A stretch of 19,060 nucleotides of DNA from Prevotella sp. GTDB lineage: Bacteria > Bacteroidota > Bacteroidia > Bacteroidales > Bacteroidaceae. Shown here piece by piece: positions 6,222 to 14,502 of this stretch (positions within the stretch are counted from its first letter, which is position 1; each line of letters starts with the position of its first letter). A model generated the notes under the pieces. The model searched no databases and was not told the origin of the DNA. It worked only from the letters and a program-made list of their open reading frames with translations. The position numbers and the translations under genes are program-made. The stretch spans positions 1 through 19,060 of the forward strand of contig JAFRZC010000234.1 of assembly GCA_017442765.1 (NCBI GenBank), read 5' to 3'.

Positions 6222-7742
6222 ATGAAAACAAAAGCATTATATCTTCTCCTCGCCCTGCTCTCCGCGACGCAAGCCAGTCAAGCCCGGCAGCCCGACAGCC
6301 TCGCCTGTCAACGGATGCTGACCCTCGACAGTTGCCGCACGCTCGCGCTGGCCAACAACAAGCAACTGAACGCGGCTAAGCTGAGGCAGGATGTGGCTCT
6401 CAATACCCGAAAGGCCTTACGGACAAAATACCTGCCAAAGGTGGACGCCATTGCGGGATACGACCATTTCAGCAAAGAAGTATCCATCCTCAACAACCGC
6501 CAGAAGACCTCACTCAGCAATCTCGGCACAAACGCCGTCACCAACGCCGGCCAGAGCCTGACGGCGGGATTGACAAACCTCGTCGGCCAGGGACTGCTCT
6601 CACCCGAAGCCGCCCAGCTCATAGGAGGCGCGTTCAACAATGTGGCACCCTCGATGGCCGAGGCCGGCGACAACATCGGGCAAACCATCCGCGACGCCTT
6701 CCGCACCGACACGCGCAACATCTGGGCAGGCGCCATCACCCTTCGCCAGCCGCTCTACATGGGCGGAGCCATCACCGCGGCCAACCGCATCGCCGACATC
6801 AACGAGCTCATTGTCTCCGACAACATCGACCAGAAGACACAATCCACACTCTACGACATCGACCAGACCTACTGGCTGGTCGTCTCGCTCCACCAGAAAC
6901 AGAAACTGGCCGGCAGCTACCTCGAACTGGTGCGGAAGCTCAACGACGACGTACACAAGATGATAGCCGAGGGCGTGGCCACACGCGCCGACGGACTGAA
7001 AGTCGATGTGAAGGTCAACGAGGCCGAGATGGCACTCACACAAGCCGACAACGGCCTTGCCCTCTCACGAATGCTCCTCTGCCAGCTATGCGGCTTGCCG
7101 ATGAGCGAGCCCATCGTGCTGGCCGACGAGGAAGGCGAGCTGTCGGCCGACGATGTCGCCGTCTCGGAATATACCATTACCGACCCCTCGCTCAACACCA
7201 GGCCAGAACTGAGGATGCTCGAAAATGCCATCGACATCAGCAAGGAAACCAAAAAGCTCATCCGCGCCGAATACATGCCACACGTGGCATTGACGGGCGG
7301 CTATCTCATCTCGAATCCTAATGTGTTCAACGGGTTTGAGCGTCGTTTCTCCGGCGTGTGGAATATCGGAGTGCTCGTGCAGGTTCCCGTATGGAACTGG
7401 TTTGAGGGCAGCTACAAGATACGGGCGGCACAAACCGCCACCGACATCGCCACGCTCGAGCTCAACGACGCGCGAGAGAAAATAACGTTGCAAATCAGCC
7501 AGAGCCAATTCAAGTTGAAAGAAGCCCAGAAGAAGCTGGCCATGACCCAGAAGAACATCCAAAGCGCAGAGGAAAACCTGCGTTGCGCAAATGTAGGCTT
7601 CCGCGAGGGCGTGATGGAATCGACCGATGTCATGGCCGCACAGACAGCCTGGCAACTGGCACACACCCAATATATCGATGCCGCGATTGAGGTCAGGCTC
7701 GCACAGGTGAACCTGAGGAAAGCACTGGGCATCCTAAGGTAG
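6222..7742 (+). CDS. TolC-family outer membrane efflux protein
   Basis: This 506-residue protein has a cleavable signal peptide (MKTKALYLLLALLSATQASQA) and two outer membrane efflux repeats (starting LTLDSCRTLALANNKQLNAA near residue 32 and around 320-500). The trimeric family forms the outer membrane channel and periplasmic tunnel of tripartite exporters. A TTG nine bases upstream (6213) also keeps the frame; the ATG at 6222 is preferred because it starts the signal peptide directly. A Gly/Ala/Asn-rich insertion at ~100-160 (NLGTNAVTNAGQSLTAGLTN and on) widens the first repeat. It is the first of four genes encoding a complete envelope-spanning path except for the ATPase. Confidence 0.9.
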   Translation: MKTKALYLLLALLSATQASQARQPDSLACQRMLTLDSCRTLALANNKQLNAAKLRQDVALNTRKALRTKYLPKVDAIAGYDHFSKEVSILNNRQKTSLSNLGTNAVTNAGQSLTAGLTNLVGQGLLSPEAAQLIGGAFNNVAPSMAEAGDNIGQTIRDAFRTDTRNIWAGAITLRQPLYMGGAITAANRIADINELIVSDNIDQKTQSTLYDIDQTYWLVVSLHQKQKLAGSYLELVRKLNDDVHKMIAEGVATRADGLKVDVKVNEAEMALTQADNGLALSRMLLCQLCGLPMSEPIVLADEEGELSADDVAVSEYTITDPSLNTRPELRMLENAIDISKETKKLIRAEYMPHVALTGGYLISNPNVFNGFERRFSGVWNIGVLVQVPVWNWFEGSYKIRAAQTATDIATLELNDAREKITLQISQSQFKLKEAQKKLAMTQKNIQSAEENLRCANVGFREGVMESTDVMAAQTAWQLAHTQYIDAAIEVRLAQVNLRKALGILR

Positions 7743-7770
7743 AATAATAACGAATAACGGATAATAAGCC

Positions 7771-8763
7771 ATGAGCAAAGCAAAATCACAACATAACAAC
7801 ATCCTGCTGGCCATCATCGGATTCGCATCCGTCGTCATCATCGTGGCCGCCATAGGCTTCTTCGCCCTCGACCGCGAGCCCGACATCATACAAGGCGAGG
7901 TAGAGGTAGAGGAATACCGCGTGTCGAGCAAGGTGCCAGGGCGCATTCTCGAACTCCGCGTAAAAGAAGGCGACTATGTGCGCGTGGGCGACACCATCGC
8001 CATACTCGACGCGCCCGAGGTCATGGCCAAACGCGCACAGGCACAGAGTGTCGAGGATGCCGCCGCCGCCATGAGCGAGATGGCACAGGCAGGCGCACGC
8101 CAGGAGCAGATCAGCGGAGCCTATCAGCTATGGCAGCAGGCACAGGCAGGCGTGGAGATTGCCAAGAAAAGCTACGAGCGCGTGCAACGGCTCTACGACG
8201 AGGGCGTGATGACCGCCCAGAAGCGCGACGAGGCACTGGCCAACTACAAAGCCCTCGAGGCACAGGAGAAGGCTGCCAAGAGCCAATACGACATGGCCGT
8301 GAACGGCGCACGCCGCGAGGAGAAGAAAGCCGCCGCCGCACAAGTGGCACGCGCGGCAGGAGCCGTGCAGGAGGTCAACTCATACCTCCACGAGACCGTA
8401 CAGATTGCAAAAGCCGAGGGCGAGGTGAGCAACGTCTATCCAAAAGTCGGCGAGCTCGTGGGAACAGGCTCGCCCATCGCAAGCATCGCCGTCATGAACG
8501 ACATGTGGGGGACGTTCAACATCCGCGAAGACCACCTCAACGGACTGAAGGTGGGAAGCATCATCAACGCATACGTGCCCGCCTTCGGAAAAGACATTCA
8601 GTTGAAAGTCTATCACATCAAGGACGAAGGCTCGTATGCCGTGTGGAAAGCCACCAAGACCACAGGCGACTACGACAAAAAGACATTCGAGGTGAAAGCC
8701 CGGCCACTGACCAAAATCGACGGTCTCCGCCCAGGGATGACACTCATAGTTAAAGAGAAATGA
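7771..8763 (+). CDS. HlyD-family periplasmic adaptor subunit (YhiI-like)
   Basis: This 330-residue membrane fusion protein has one N-terminal transmembrane helix (~11-33, ILLAIIGFASVVIIVAAIGF). A lipoyl-like half-motif follows (~48-82, SSKVPGRILELRVKEGDYV), then an alpha-helical hairpin rich in Ala, Glu and Gln (~85-205), the second lipoyl half (~210-240, GEVSNVYPKVGELVGTGSPI) and a beta-barrel domain to the C-terminus. It bridges the inner membrane permeases and the TolC partner. It resembles YhiI of E. coli, which pairs with RbbA and YhhJ. The stop overlaps the next gene's ATG by four bases, so translation is probably coupled. Confidence 0.9.
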   Translation: MSKAKSQHNNILLAIIGFASVVIIVAAIGFFALDREPDIIQGEVEVEEYRVSSKVPGRILELRVKEGDYVRVGDTIAILDAPEVMAKRAQAQSVEDAAAAMSEMAQAGARQEQISGAYQLWQQAQAGVEIAKKSYERVQRLYDEGVMTAQKRDEALANYKALEAQEKAAKSQYDMAVNGARREEKKAAAAQVARAAGAVQEVNSYLHETVQIAKAEGEVSNVYPKVGELVGTGSPIASIAVMNDMWGTFNIREDHLNGLKVGSIINAYVPAFGKDIQLKVYHIKDEGSYAVWKATKTTGDYDKKTFEVKARPLTKIDGLRPGMTLIVKEK

Positions 8764-9917
8764 GAATCCTCAGGATTGCCCTGCGCGAGTGCGGAATACT
8801 TAAATCAAACCCGATTTATCTCTTCTGCATGATTGTCTTTCCGCTGCTCGTCATGTTCTTCTTCACCACGATGATGAACGACGGGCAACCTTTGGAAATG
8901 CCCGTCGGCGTGGTTGACAACGACAACACCCCGACCACCCGCGCCATGATACGCAAGCTCGACGGCTTCCAGACCTCACGTGTGACAGGACATTACCCCA
9001 ACGTCAGCGAGGCACGCAACGCCATCCAACGCGGCGAGATCTACGCCTTCCTCTACCTGCCGAAGGGAACGACCTCAGCACTACTCTCCGCCCGGCAACC
9101 CAAAATCTCGTTCTACTACACCAACACCACGATGACGGCAGGCGCATTGCTCTTCCGCGACCTGAAAACCATCGCCACACTCGGCTCCGCCGCCGTCGGA
9201 CAGGCCACCATGTCGGCAAAAGGATACACACAAGAGCAGATACGCACATTTCTCCAACCCGTCAGCATCGACCTCCACCCCATCAACAACCCGTGGATAA
9301 ACTATAACGTCTATCTGAGCACCTTCCTCGTTCCAGGCTGCCTGATGCTCTTCATCTTCCTCATCACGGCCTACTCCATCGGCACAGAGCTGAAGTTCAA
9401 CCGTGCGAAAGAATGGATGGAGATGGCCGGCGGAAACATCCACGTGGCGCTCCTCGGCAAACTCCTGCCTCAGTTCCTCGTGTTCGCAAGCATGATGTTC
9501 ATCTTCATGTGGTATCTCTTCGGCCACCTCCACTTCCCTCATCCAGGGGGAGTGGTACCAATCGTGCTGCTGGCCGTACTGACAGTGGTCGCCTCGCAGG
9601 CGTTTGGCGTGTTCGTCTTCGGCTTGATGCCCTCGTTGCGCATGTCGATGAGCGTATGCTCGCTATGGGCGATGCTTGGGTTCTCCGTGGCAGGCTCGGC
9701 CTTCCCCGTCATGGCCATGGACAGCGCCATAGAGGCCGTGTCGTGGCTTTTCCCCCTCCGCCACTACTATATGATATATCAGATATGCGTCTTCAACGGC
9801 TTTCCGCTCACCGACGCGTGGTACCATATCCTCGCCATGCTCGTCTTCGCGGCACTGCCTCTCTTCGTAATGAGGAAAATCAGACTCGCCATGCTCGAGT
9901 ATGTGTATATACCCTGA
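8760..9917 (+). CDS. ABC-2 type permease, first copy (YhhJ-like)
   Basis: This 385-residue inner membrane protein has a transmembrane helix at ~18-38 (YLFCMIVFPLLVMFFF) and a ~150-residue periplasmic domain (~45-190, starting PVGVVDNDNTPTTRAMIRKL). A five-helix C-terminal bundle (~193-375) includes PGCLMLFIFLITAYSIGTEL, the hallmark region of ABC-2 membrane proteins. No Walker A, signature or Walker B motif is present, so it has no nucleotide-binding domain. It overlaps the HlyD gene by 4 bp and is followed 27 bp later by a paralogue, which suggests a heterodimeric permease. The substrate cannot be inferred. Confidence 0.88.
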   Translation: MRILRIALRECGILKSNPIYLFCMIVFPLLVMFFFTTMMNDGQPLEMPVGVVDNDNTPTTRAMIRKLDGFQTSRVTGHYPNVSEARNAIQRGEIYAFLYLPKGTTSALLSARQPKISFYYTNTTMTAGALLFRDLKTIATLGSAAVGQATMSAKGYTQEQIRTFLQPVSIDLHPINNPWINYNVYLSTFLVPGCLMLFIFLITAYSIGTELKFNRAKEWMEMAGGNIHVALLGKLLPQFLVFASMMFIFMWYLFGHLHFPHPGGVVPIVLLAVLTVVASQAFGVFVFGLMPSLRMSMSVCSLWAMLGFSVAGSAFPVMAMDSAIEAVSWLFPLRHYYMIYQICVFNGFPLTDAWYHILAMLVFAALPLFVMRKIRLAMLEYVYIP

Positions 9918-9944
9918 ACGCGCCTCGCTAATGAGTAATGAACT

Positions 9945-11219
9945 ATGAGCAATAAGAACGAAACCCTCATACAGCGAATAGTACAAGGTCTGAAAGACAT
10001 GTGCTACATCTGGGCAAAGGAGATGCGCTCCACCGTCACCGACGAAGGTGTGCTCATCTTCTTCCTGCTCGTGCCATTGTTCTATCCCCTACTCTATTCA
10101 TGGGTCTATAACAACGAGGTAGTGCGCGAGGTTCCCGTTGCCGTCGTGGATCAGTCGCATAGTCACCTCAGCCGCCAGTTTCTGCGCGCCTACGACGCAT
10201 CGGGCGATGTCCGCGTGGCTTACTATTGCAACGACCTTAACGAGGCACGCACGCTGGTCGGCAAGCAAATCGTCAAAGGAGTCGTCTATATCCCCGCCGA
10301 CACAGAGAAAAGGCTGGGACGCATGGAACAGGCCACCATCAGCGTCTATTGCGACATGAGCCTCATGCTCACCTACAAAGCCATCTACCAGACAGCCGTC
10401 TCTATAGCCTCAGGCCTTAACGCGCAGATGCAAAAGAGCCTCTCAGGAAACTATACCACACGCGAGGACGAGATTCTTGTTCAGCCGCTGGCCTTCGACG
10501 AGGTGCCGCTGTTCAACCCCGTAGCAGGCTACGGCTCGTTCATCATACCCGCCGTGCTCATCCTCATCATCCAGCAGACGCTCCTCCTGGGCATCGGACT
10601 TGCCGCCGGAACAGCACGTGAGAGCAACCGCTATCAAGACCTCGTGCCCATGAGCCGGCAATACAACGGCATCTTCCGCATCGTCTTGGGAAAGACGCTC
10701 TGCTACCTGATGATTTTCTCCGTGCTTGCCGCCTACCTCACACTGGTGGTGCCGCGCCTGTTCCATTTCACCGCTATGCCCCACCCCGACGCGCTGCTGG
10801 CCATCATGTTCCCCTATCTGCTGGCGTGCATCTTCTTCGGGTTGATGCTGTCGTGCCTCGTACGCTATCGCGAGAACGTCATCTTACTGGTGGTCTTCAC
10901 CTCCATACCCCTGCTCTTCCTCTCAGGTGTGTCATGGCCGGAGAGCGCCATGCCAGGAGCATGGAAAGCCGTGGCATGGCTCTTCCCCTCAACGTTTGGC
11001 GTACGCGCCTTTGTACGCATCAATAGCATGGGAGCCACCCTCGGCGATGTGCAACGGGAATATCAGGCTTTGTGGTTACAAGTGTTCGCCTACTTCTTCA
11101 TGGCATGTCTCGTCTATCGCTTCCAGATTATCCAGGCACGCCGCCATGCAAGCGAAAAAGTGGAGGGAGTAAAGGAAAAAATCAAACAGGCAAGAGAAAA
11201 GCTGAGCTCTGAAAAATAA
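9945..11219 (+). CDS. ABC-2 type permease, second copy (YhhJ-like)
   Basis: This 424-residue paralogue of the preceding permease has the same design: a basic N-terminus, a transmembrane helix (~33-53, GVLIFFLLVPLFYPLLYSWV), a periplasmic domain opening with VPVAVVDQSHSHLSRQFLRA, and a C-terminal bundle (~205-400) with GSFIIPAVLILIIQQTLLLG. The last ~25 residues are a charged helix (ARRHASEKVEGVKEKIKQAR) facing the cytoplasm, a possible docking site for a partner. There is no ATPase motif. It is the last gene of the exporter cluster; the following 129 bp are A/T-rich with the nagB promoter. Confidence 0.88.
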   Translation: MSNKNETLIQRIVQGLKDMCYIWAKEMRSTVTDEGVLIFFLLVPLFYPLLYSWVYNNEVVREVPVAVVDQSHSHLSRQFLRAYDASGDVRVAYYCNDLNEARTLVGKQIVKGVVYIPADTEKRLGRMEQATISVYCDMSLMLTYKAIYQTAVSIASGLNAQMQKSLSGNYTTREDEILVQPLAFDEVPLFNPVAGYGSFIIPAVLILIIQQTLLLGIGLAAGTARESNRYQDLVPMSRQYNGIFRIVLGKTLCYLMIFSVLAAYLTLVVPRLFHFTAMPHPDALLAIMFPYLLACIFFGLMLSCLVRYRENVILLVVFTSIPLLFLSGVSWPESAMPGAWKAVAWLFPSTFGVRAFVRINSMGATLGDVQREYQALWLQVFAYFFMACLVYRFQIIQARRHASEKVEGVKEKIKQAREKLSSEK

Positions 11220-11293
11220 GGCTATTTCGTATTTGTTTTTAACCCTCCGCGATATTTTTTCGCCATTTTTTCCCGTTTTTACATGTTTTTTTA

Positions 11294-11301
11294 TAATTTT
11301 G
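11294..11301 (+). promoter_or_regulatory. nagB promoter, -7 box
   Basis: TAATTTTG matches the TAnnTTTG element, preceded by T-rich DNA without a clear -33 TTTG. It gives nagB its own transcript with a leader of roughly 40 nt, separate from the exporter operon. Confidence 0.5.
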
Positions 11302-11348
11302 CATCCACAAAACTGAATCATAAACAATAATTTATAAAACATTACATT

Positions 11349-12140
11349 ATGAGACTAATTATCGAACCCAGCTATGAGCAGCTTTCAAAGTGGGCTGCCG
11401 AGCATGTCATTAAACGTATCAACGAGTTCAATCCCACTCCCGACCATAAGTTCGTCTTAGGTCTGCCCACAGGGTCATCACCCATCGGCATGTATCGCGA
11501 GCTGGTGAAAGCCAACAAGGAAGGCCGCGTGTCGTTCAAAAACGTGCTGACATTCAACATGGACGAGTACGTGAACCTGCCCGAGGAACATCCCGAGAGC
11601 TACCACTCATTCATGGCAACCAATCTCTTCAACCACATCGACTGCCCGAAGGAGAACATCCATATCCTCAACGGCAATGCCGAGAACCTTGAAGAAGAAT
11701 GCCGTCACTATGAAGAAATGATTGCCGAGGCAGGTGGCATCGACCTGTTCATCGGAGGTATCGGCCCCGACGGACATATCGCATTCAATGAGCCGGGGTC
11801 GAGCCTGACCAGCCGCACACGCCAGAAGACACTCACCACCGACACCATCGTGGCTAACTCGCGCTTCTTCGAGAACGACCTCAACAAGGTTCCCAAAACA
11901 GCCCTCACCGTAGGCGTCGGCACCGTGATGGATGCCCGCGAGGTGATGATTCTGGTCAACGGACACGCTAAGTGCCGCGCTCTCCAGGCAGCCGTCGAGG
12001 GAAGTGTCAACCACATGTGGACCATCTCTGCCCTGCAGATGCACCAGCACGGCATTATCGTAGCCGATGAGGCAGCCTGCGATGAGCTGAAGGTGGCCAC
12101 CTACAAATATTTCAAGGACATCGAGAAAAATAATCTTTAG
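11349..12140 (+). CDS. nagB: Glucosamine-6-phosphate deaminase
   Basis: This 263-residue enzyme aligns with E. coli NagB without shift at the active site: [14 protein letters not shown] phosphate loop (39-52), D72 in FNMDEY, and D141, H143 and E148 in [14 protein letters not shown]. It converts glucosamine 6-phosphate to fructose 6-phosphate plus ammonia, the entry of amino sugars into glycolysis. The E. coli protein has 266 residues, so the length is normal. No other amino-sugar gene is adjacent. The gene is monocistronic by context: its own promoter upstream and a large inverted repeat downstream, facing a convergent gene. Confidence 0.97.
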   Translation: MRLIIEPSYEQLSKWAAEHVIKRINEFNPTPDHKFVLGLPTGSSPIGMYRELVKANKEGRVSFKNVLTFNMDEYVNLPEEHPESYHSFMATNLFNHIDCPKENIHILNGNAENLEEECRHYEEMIAEAGGIDLFIGGIGPDGHIAFNEPGSSLTSRTRQKTLTTDTIVANSRFFENDLNKVPKTALTVGVGTVMDAREVMILVNGHAKCRALQAAVEGSVNHMWTISALQMHQHGIIVADEAACDELKVATYKYFKDIEKNNL

Positions 12141-12258
12141 ATGAAAGATGAAGGATGAAGGATGAAGGATGAGGGATGAGAGTTTGTTAGTTTTATCTAT
12201 CAATCCCTCATCCCTCATCCTTCATCTCTCATCCCTCATCCATTCTCACCCCTCATCC
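12141..12258. terminator. Heptamer-repeat inverted repeat between convergent genes
   Basis: Tandem GGATGAA/GGATGAG units (12141-12182) are mirrored by CCCTCAT/CCTTCAT units (12205-12258). The core arms 12161-12182 and 12205-12226 are reverse complements at 21 of 22 positions with a 22-base loop. Placed between nagB and the minus-strand HExxH gene, the hairpin could end transcription from both sides, but U-tracts are absent, so termination is inferred. The repeat runs into the last codons of the minus-strand gene (its C-terminal MDEG is encoded by repeat sequence). Confidence 0.6.
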
Positions 12259-12575
12259 ATTACCAAATACCTCACCCACGCGTAGGGCTTCCTATGCTTC
12301 AGATAGTTAGGGTCATGCATATGAGCGTAGGCTTCGCGCTCAAAAGAAATGCTCGTATAGGCGCGACTCTTCATAGGAATCCTGACAAGCCATTCCACAA
12401 CATACCACAGATAGAAACCCACTATCAACAGTTCCAGCATCTGAACAGTATGAATGCGCTCATGCTGGATAGCGTCTGTCGTCAACGTCGTTCCCTTTCG
12501 ACAAAATAATACGCCGAAAAGATTGATGGCGACAAAACGCTTCGGTGGGAGAATCCTGTTATGAATAATCTTCAT
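12246..12575 (-). CDS. Small HExxH protein (putative minimal zinc metallopeptidase-like)
   Basis: This 109-residue protein starts at MKIIHNRILPPKRF; an open frame reaches 12623, but the -7 box at 12583-12590 and the family-like MKII start favour 12575. It contains a zinc-binding motif, QHERIHTVQ (H38, E39, H42), a hydrophobic helix (~49-66, LLIVGFYLWYVVEWLVRI) and FEREAY (78-83), whose glutamates could supply the third zinc ligand as in gluzincins. The C-terminus KPYAWVRYL is also distinctive. The arrangement recalls a stripped-down M56 (BlaR1-like) peptidase. I do not know a characterised member. A decayed second copy lies at 18652-18825. The gene is divergent from kdgK across 73 bp holding both promoters. 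Confidence 0.72.
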   Translation of the reverse strand: MKIIHNRILPPKRFVAINLFGVLFCRKGTTLTTDAIQHERIHTVQMLELLIVGFYLWYVVEWLVRIPMKSRAYTSISFEREAYAHMHDPNYLKHRKPYAWVRYLVMDEG

Positions 12576-12582
12576 GCGGATG

Positions 12583-12590
12583 CAAAAATA
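12583..12590 (-). promoter_or_regulatory. -7 box of the HExxH gene
   Basis: The minus strand reads TATTTTTG followed seven bases later by the ATG at 12575, so the predicted transcript is leaderless or nearly so. No convincing -33 element was found. The placement supports 12575 rather than 12623 as the start. Confidence 0.5.
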
Positions 12591-12633
12591 ATAAAAAAAT
12601 AGGGAATGATGAACTGAAATCATATTTTTTTAT

Positions 12634-12641
12634 TACTTTTG
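12634..12641 (+). promoter_or_regulatory. -7 box of the hexuronate operon
   Basis: TACTTTTG fits TAnnTTTG and ends seven bases before the kdgK ATG at 12649. The T-rich DNA before it lacks a clear -33 TTTG. The transcript would have almost no leader. The box lies 43 bp from the divergent box at 12583-12590, so one bound regulator could control both. Confidence 0.55.
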
Positions 12642-12648
12642 CACTCGT

Positions 12649-13674
12649 ATGAAAAAAATCATCACTCTCGGCGAAATCATGCTTCGCCTCTCTCCGCCCA
12701 CAGGGCAACGGCTTGCACTCAGCAATCGTTTCGATGTCTGTTATGGCGGAGGTGAGGCCAATGTAGCCGTCTCGCTGGCTAACTATGGACACCATGCAAC
12801 GTTCGTCACGAAACTCCCTGACAACGAAATCGGACAGGCTGCCATCAACGCACTACGACAACATGGTGTAGATACACACCATATTGTACGTGGAGGCGAA
12901 CGCATAGGCATCTATTATCTGGAAAGCGGATCTGCCATGCGCCCAAGCAAGGTCGTCTATGACAGGACGCACTCAGCAATAGCCGAAGCCACAGCCAACG
13001 ATTTCGATTTTGATAAGATTATGGCAGGTGCCGACTGGTTTCACTGGACAGGCATCACTCCCGCGCTCTCCGATGAAGCTGCAAAACTCGTAGAACAGGC
13101 ATGTAAAGCCGCGCGTCGTCATGGACTTACCATTTCCTGCGACTTGAACTTCCGCAAGAAACTATGGACAAGCGAGAAAGCGCAAAGCGTGATGCGCCCG
13201 CTCATGAAATATGTCGATGTCTGCATCGGAAATGAAGAAGATGCTGCTCTCTCTTTAGGCTTCCGCCCCAAAGGGGTAGATGTTATCTCTGGGAAAACCG
13301 ACAGCTCTGCCTACCGCCAGATATTCAGTGAGATGGCTGACGCATTTGGGTTCCAGACGGTGGCCACCACATTGCGCGAGTCGTTCTCCGCTTCGCACAA
13401 TGGCTGGAAAGCCTTAATCTATGATGGACATGAGTTTTATGAAAGCCGTCGCTACGATATTCAACCGATTATTGATCGCGTAGGGGGTGGCGATGCCTTT
13501 GCCGCAGGACTTATTCACGGACTACTCACCAAACCGACACAAGGCGAGGCTCTTGAGTTTGCCGTAGCAGCATCTGCATTGAAACATACTATTGCCGGCG
13601 ACTTTAACCAAGTCACGATTGCTGAAGTGGAAATACTCGCTGCCGGCGACGCATCCGGACGTGTACAACGATAA
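12649..13674 (+). CDS. kdgK: 2-keto-3-deoxygluconate kinase (PfkB family)
   Basis: This 341-residue sugar kinase has the PfkB N-terminal signature (GGGEANVAVSLANYG, 33-47) and the C-terminal signature DRVGGGDAFAAG (276-287), with D282 as catalytic base. In this operon it most probably phosphorylates 2-keto-3-deoxygluconate to KDPG, step four of hexuronate breakdown. It is the first of five genes in the same orientation (kdgK, SDR, uxuA, eda, uxaC), 15 bp before the next. PfkB kinases are promiscuous by sequence; the substrate call rests on the neighbours. Confidence 0.9.
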   Translation: MKKIITLGEIMLRLSPPTGQRLALSNRFDVCYGGGEANVAVSLANYGHHATFVTKLPDNEIGQAAINALRQHGVDTHHIVRGGERIGIYYLESGSAMRPSKVVYDRTHSAIAEATANDFDFDKIMAGADWFHWTGITPALSDEAAKLVEQACKAARRHGLTISCDLNFRKKLWTSEKAQSVMRPLMKYVDVCIGNEEDAALSLGFRPKGVDVISGKTDSSAYRQIFSEMADAFGFQTVATTLRESFSASHNGWKALIYDGHEFYESRRYDIQPIIDRVGGGDAFAAGLIHGLLTKPTQGEALEFAVAASALKHTIAGDFNQVTIAEVEILAAGDASGRVQR

Positions 13675-13689
13675 ATTCCCTACAACAAA

Positions 13690-14502
13690 ATGAATCATTT
13701 GTTTGATATAAAAGACCGCGTAATTGTTATCACAGGCGGAACAGGTGTCCTCGGTAGTGCCATCGCATGTTATCTTGCCAGCCAGGGGGCGCGAGTGGCA
13801 TTGCTTGGGCGGAATGTGGAGCGAGGAAACGCAATTACAGACAACATCGAGAGCAATGGCGGTCAGGCCGTTTTCCTTCAAAGCGATGTGCTCAACAGAA
13901 ATATTCTTGAGCAGAATTGTATGGAAGTCATGAAAAGGTTTGGCCGTGTTGATGCCTTGCTCAACGCAGCCGGCGGCAATATGCCCGGTGCAACAATCGC
14001 GCCCGACAAAACTATTTTCGACCTCAATGCTGCTGCCTTCCAGCAGGTGATGAATCTCAACCTCACAGGCACGTTGCTTCCCACGCAGGTTTTCCTCAAA
14101 CCAATGGCAGAACGGAAACGTGGCGCAGTGGTTAATTTCTCATCGATGTCGGCTTTCCGACCACTTACACGCGTGGCAGGATATGGGGTGGCAAAGGCTG
14201 GCGTGAGCAATTTCACGGCTTATATGGCAACGGAGGTGGCAAATAAATTCTCACCTGACATTCGTGTGAATGCCATTGCCCCGGGCTTCTTCCTCACCGA
14301 GCAGAACCGCACTCTTCTTACTAACGAAGATGGCACTTGGACAGAACGCGGGCATGACATCATCCGCCAGACACCCATGAACCGCATGGGAAATCCCGAC
14401 GACCTCTATGGCACTATTCATTATCTCATCTCCGACGCATCGCGATTCGTCACCGGTACGGTGGCCGTCGTCGATGGAGGATTTAATGTATTCTCTATAT
14501 GA
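13690..14502 (+). CDS. uxuB: SDR-family D-mannonate oxidoreductase (fructuronate reductase)
   Basis: This 270-residue short-chain dehydrogenase has the cofactor loop TGGTGVLG (15-22), NAAGG (92-96) and the catalytic S151/S152, Y165 and K169 (YGVAK). In context it reduces D-fructuronate to D-mannonate, step two of the pathway. E. coli UxuB belongs to the unrelated long-chain mannitol dehydrogenase family, so this is the non-orthologous SDR form found with uxuA in Bacteroidota and Firmicutes; the gene symbol is by function. The stop overlaps uxuA by four bases (ATGA). Confidence 0.85.
   Translation: MNHLFDIKDRVIVITGGTGVLGSAIACYLASQGARVALLGRNVERGNAITDNIESNGGQAVFLQSDVLNRNILEQNCMEVMKRFGRVDALLNAAGGNMPGATIAPDKTIFDLNAAAFQQVMNLNLTGTLLPTQVFLKPMAERKRGAVVNFSSMSAFRPLTRVAGYGVAKAGVSNFTAYMATEVANKFSPDIRVNAIAPGFFLTEQNRTLLTNEDGTWTERGHDIIRQTPMNRMGNPDDLYGTIHYLISDASRFVTGTVAVVDGGFNVFSI

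Noticed and set aside
12141..12258. CRISPR-like array
   Set aside because: The units are contiguous 7-base repeats without spacers; they form one hairpin rather than repeat-spacer units.
12576..12623. Upstream in-frame ATG for the HExxH gene
   Set aside because: A start at 12623 would lie upstream of the gene's own -7 box and add a non-conserved segment; the broken copy also begins at the MKII-equivalent position (MEII).
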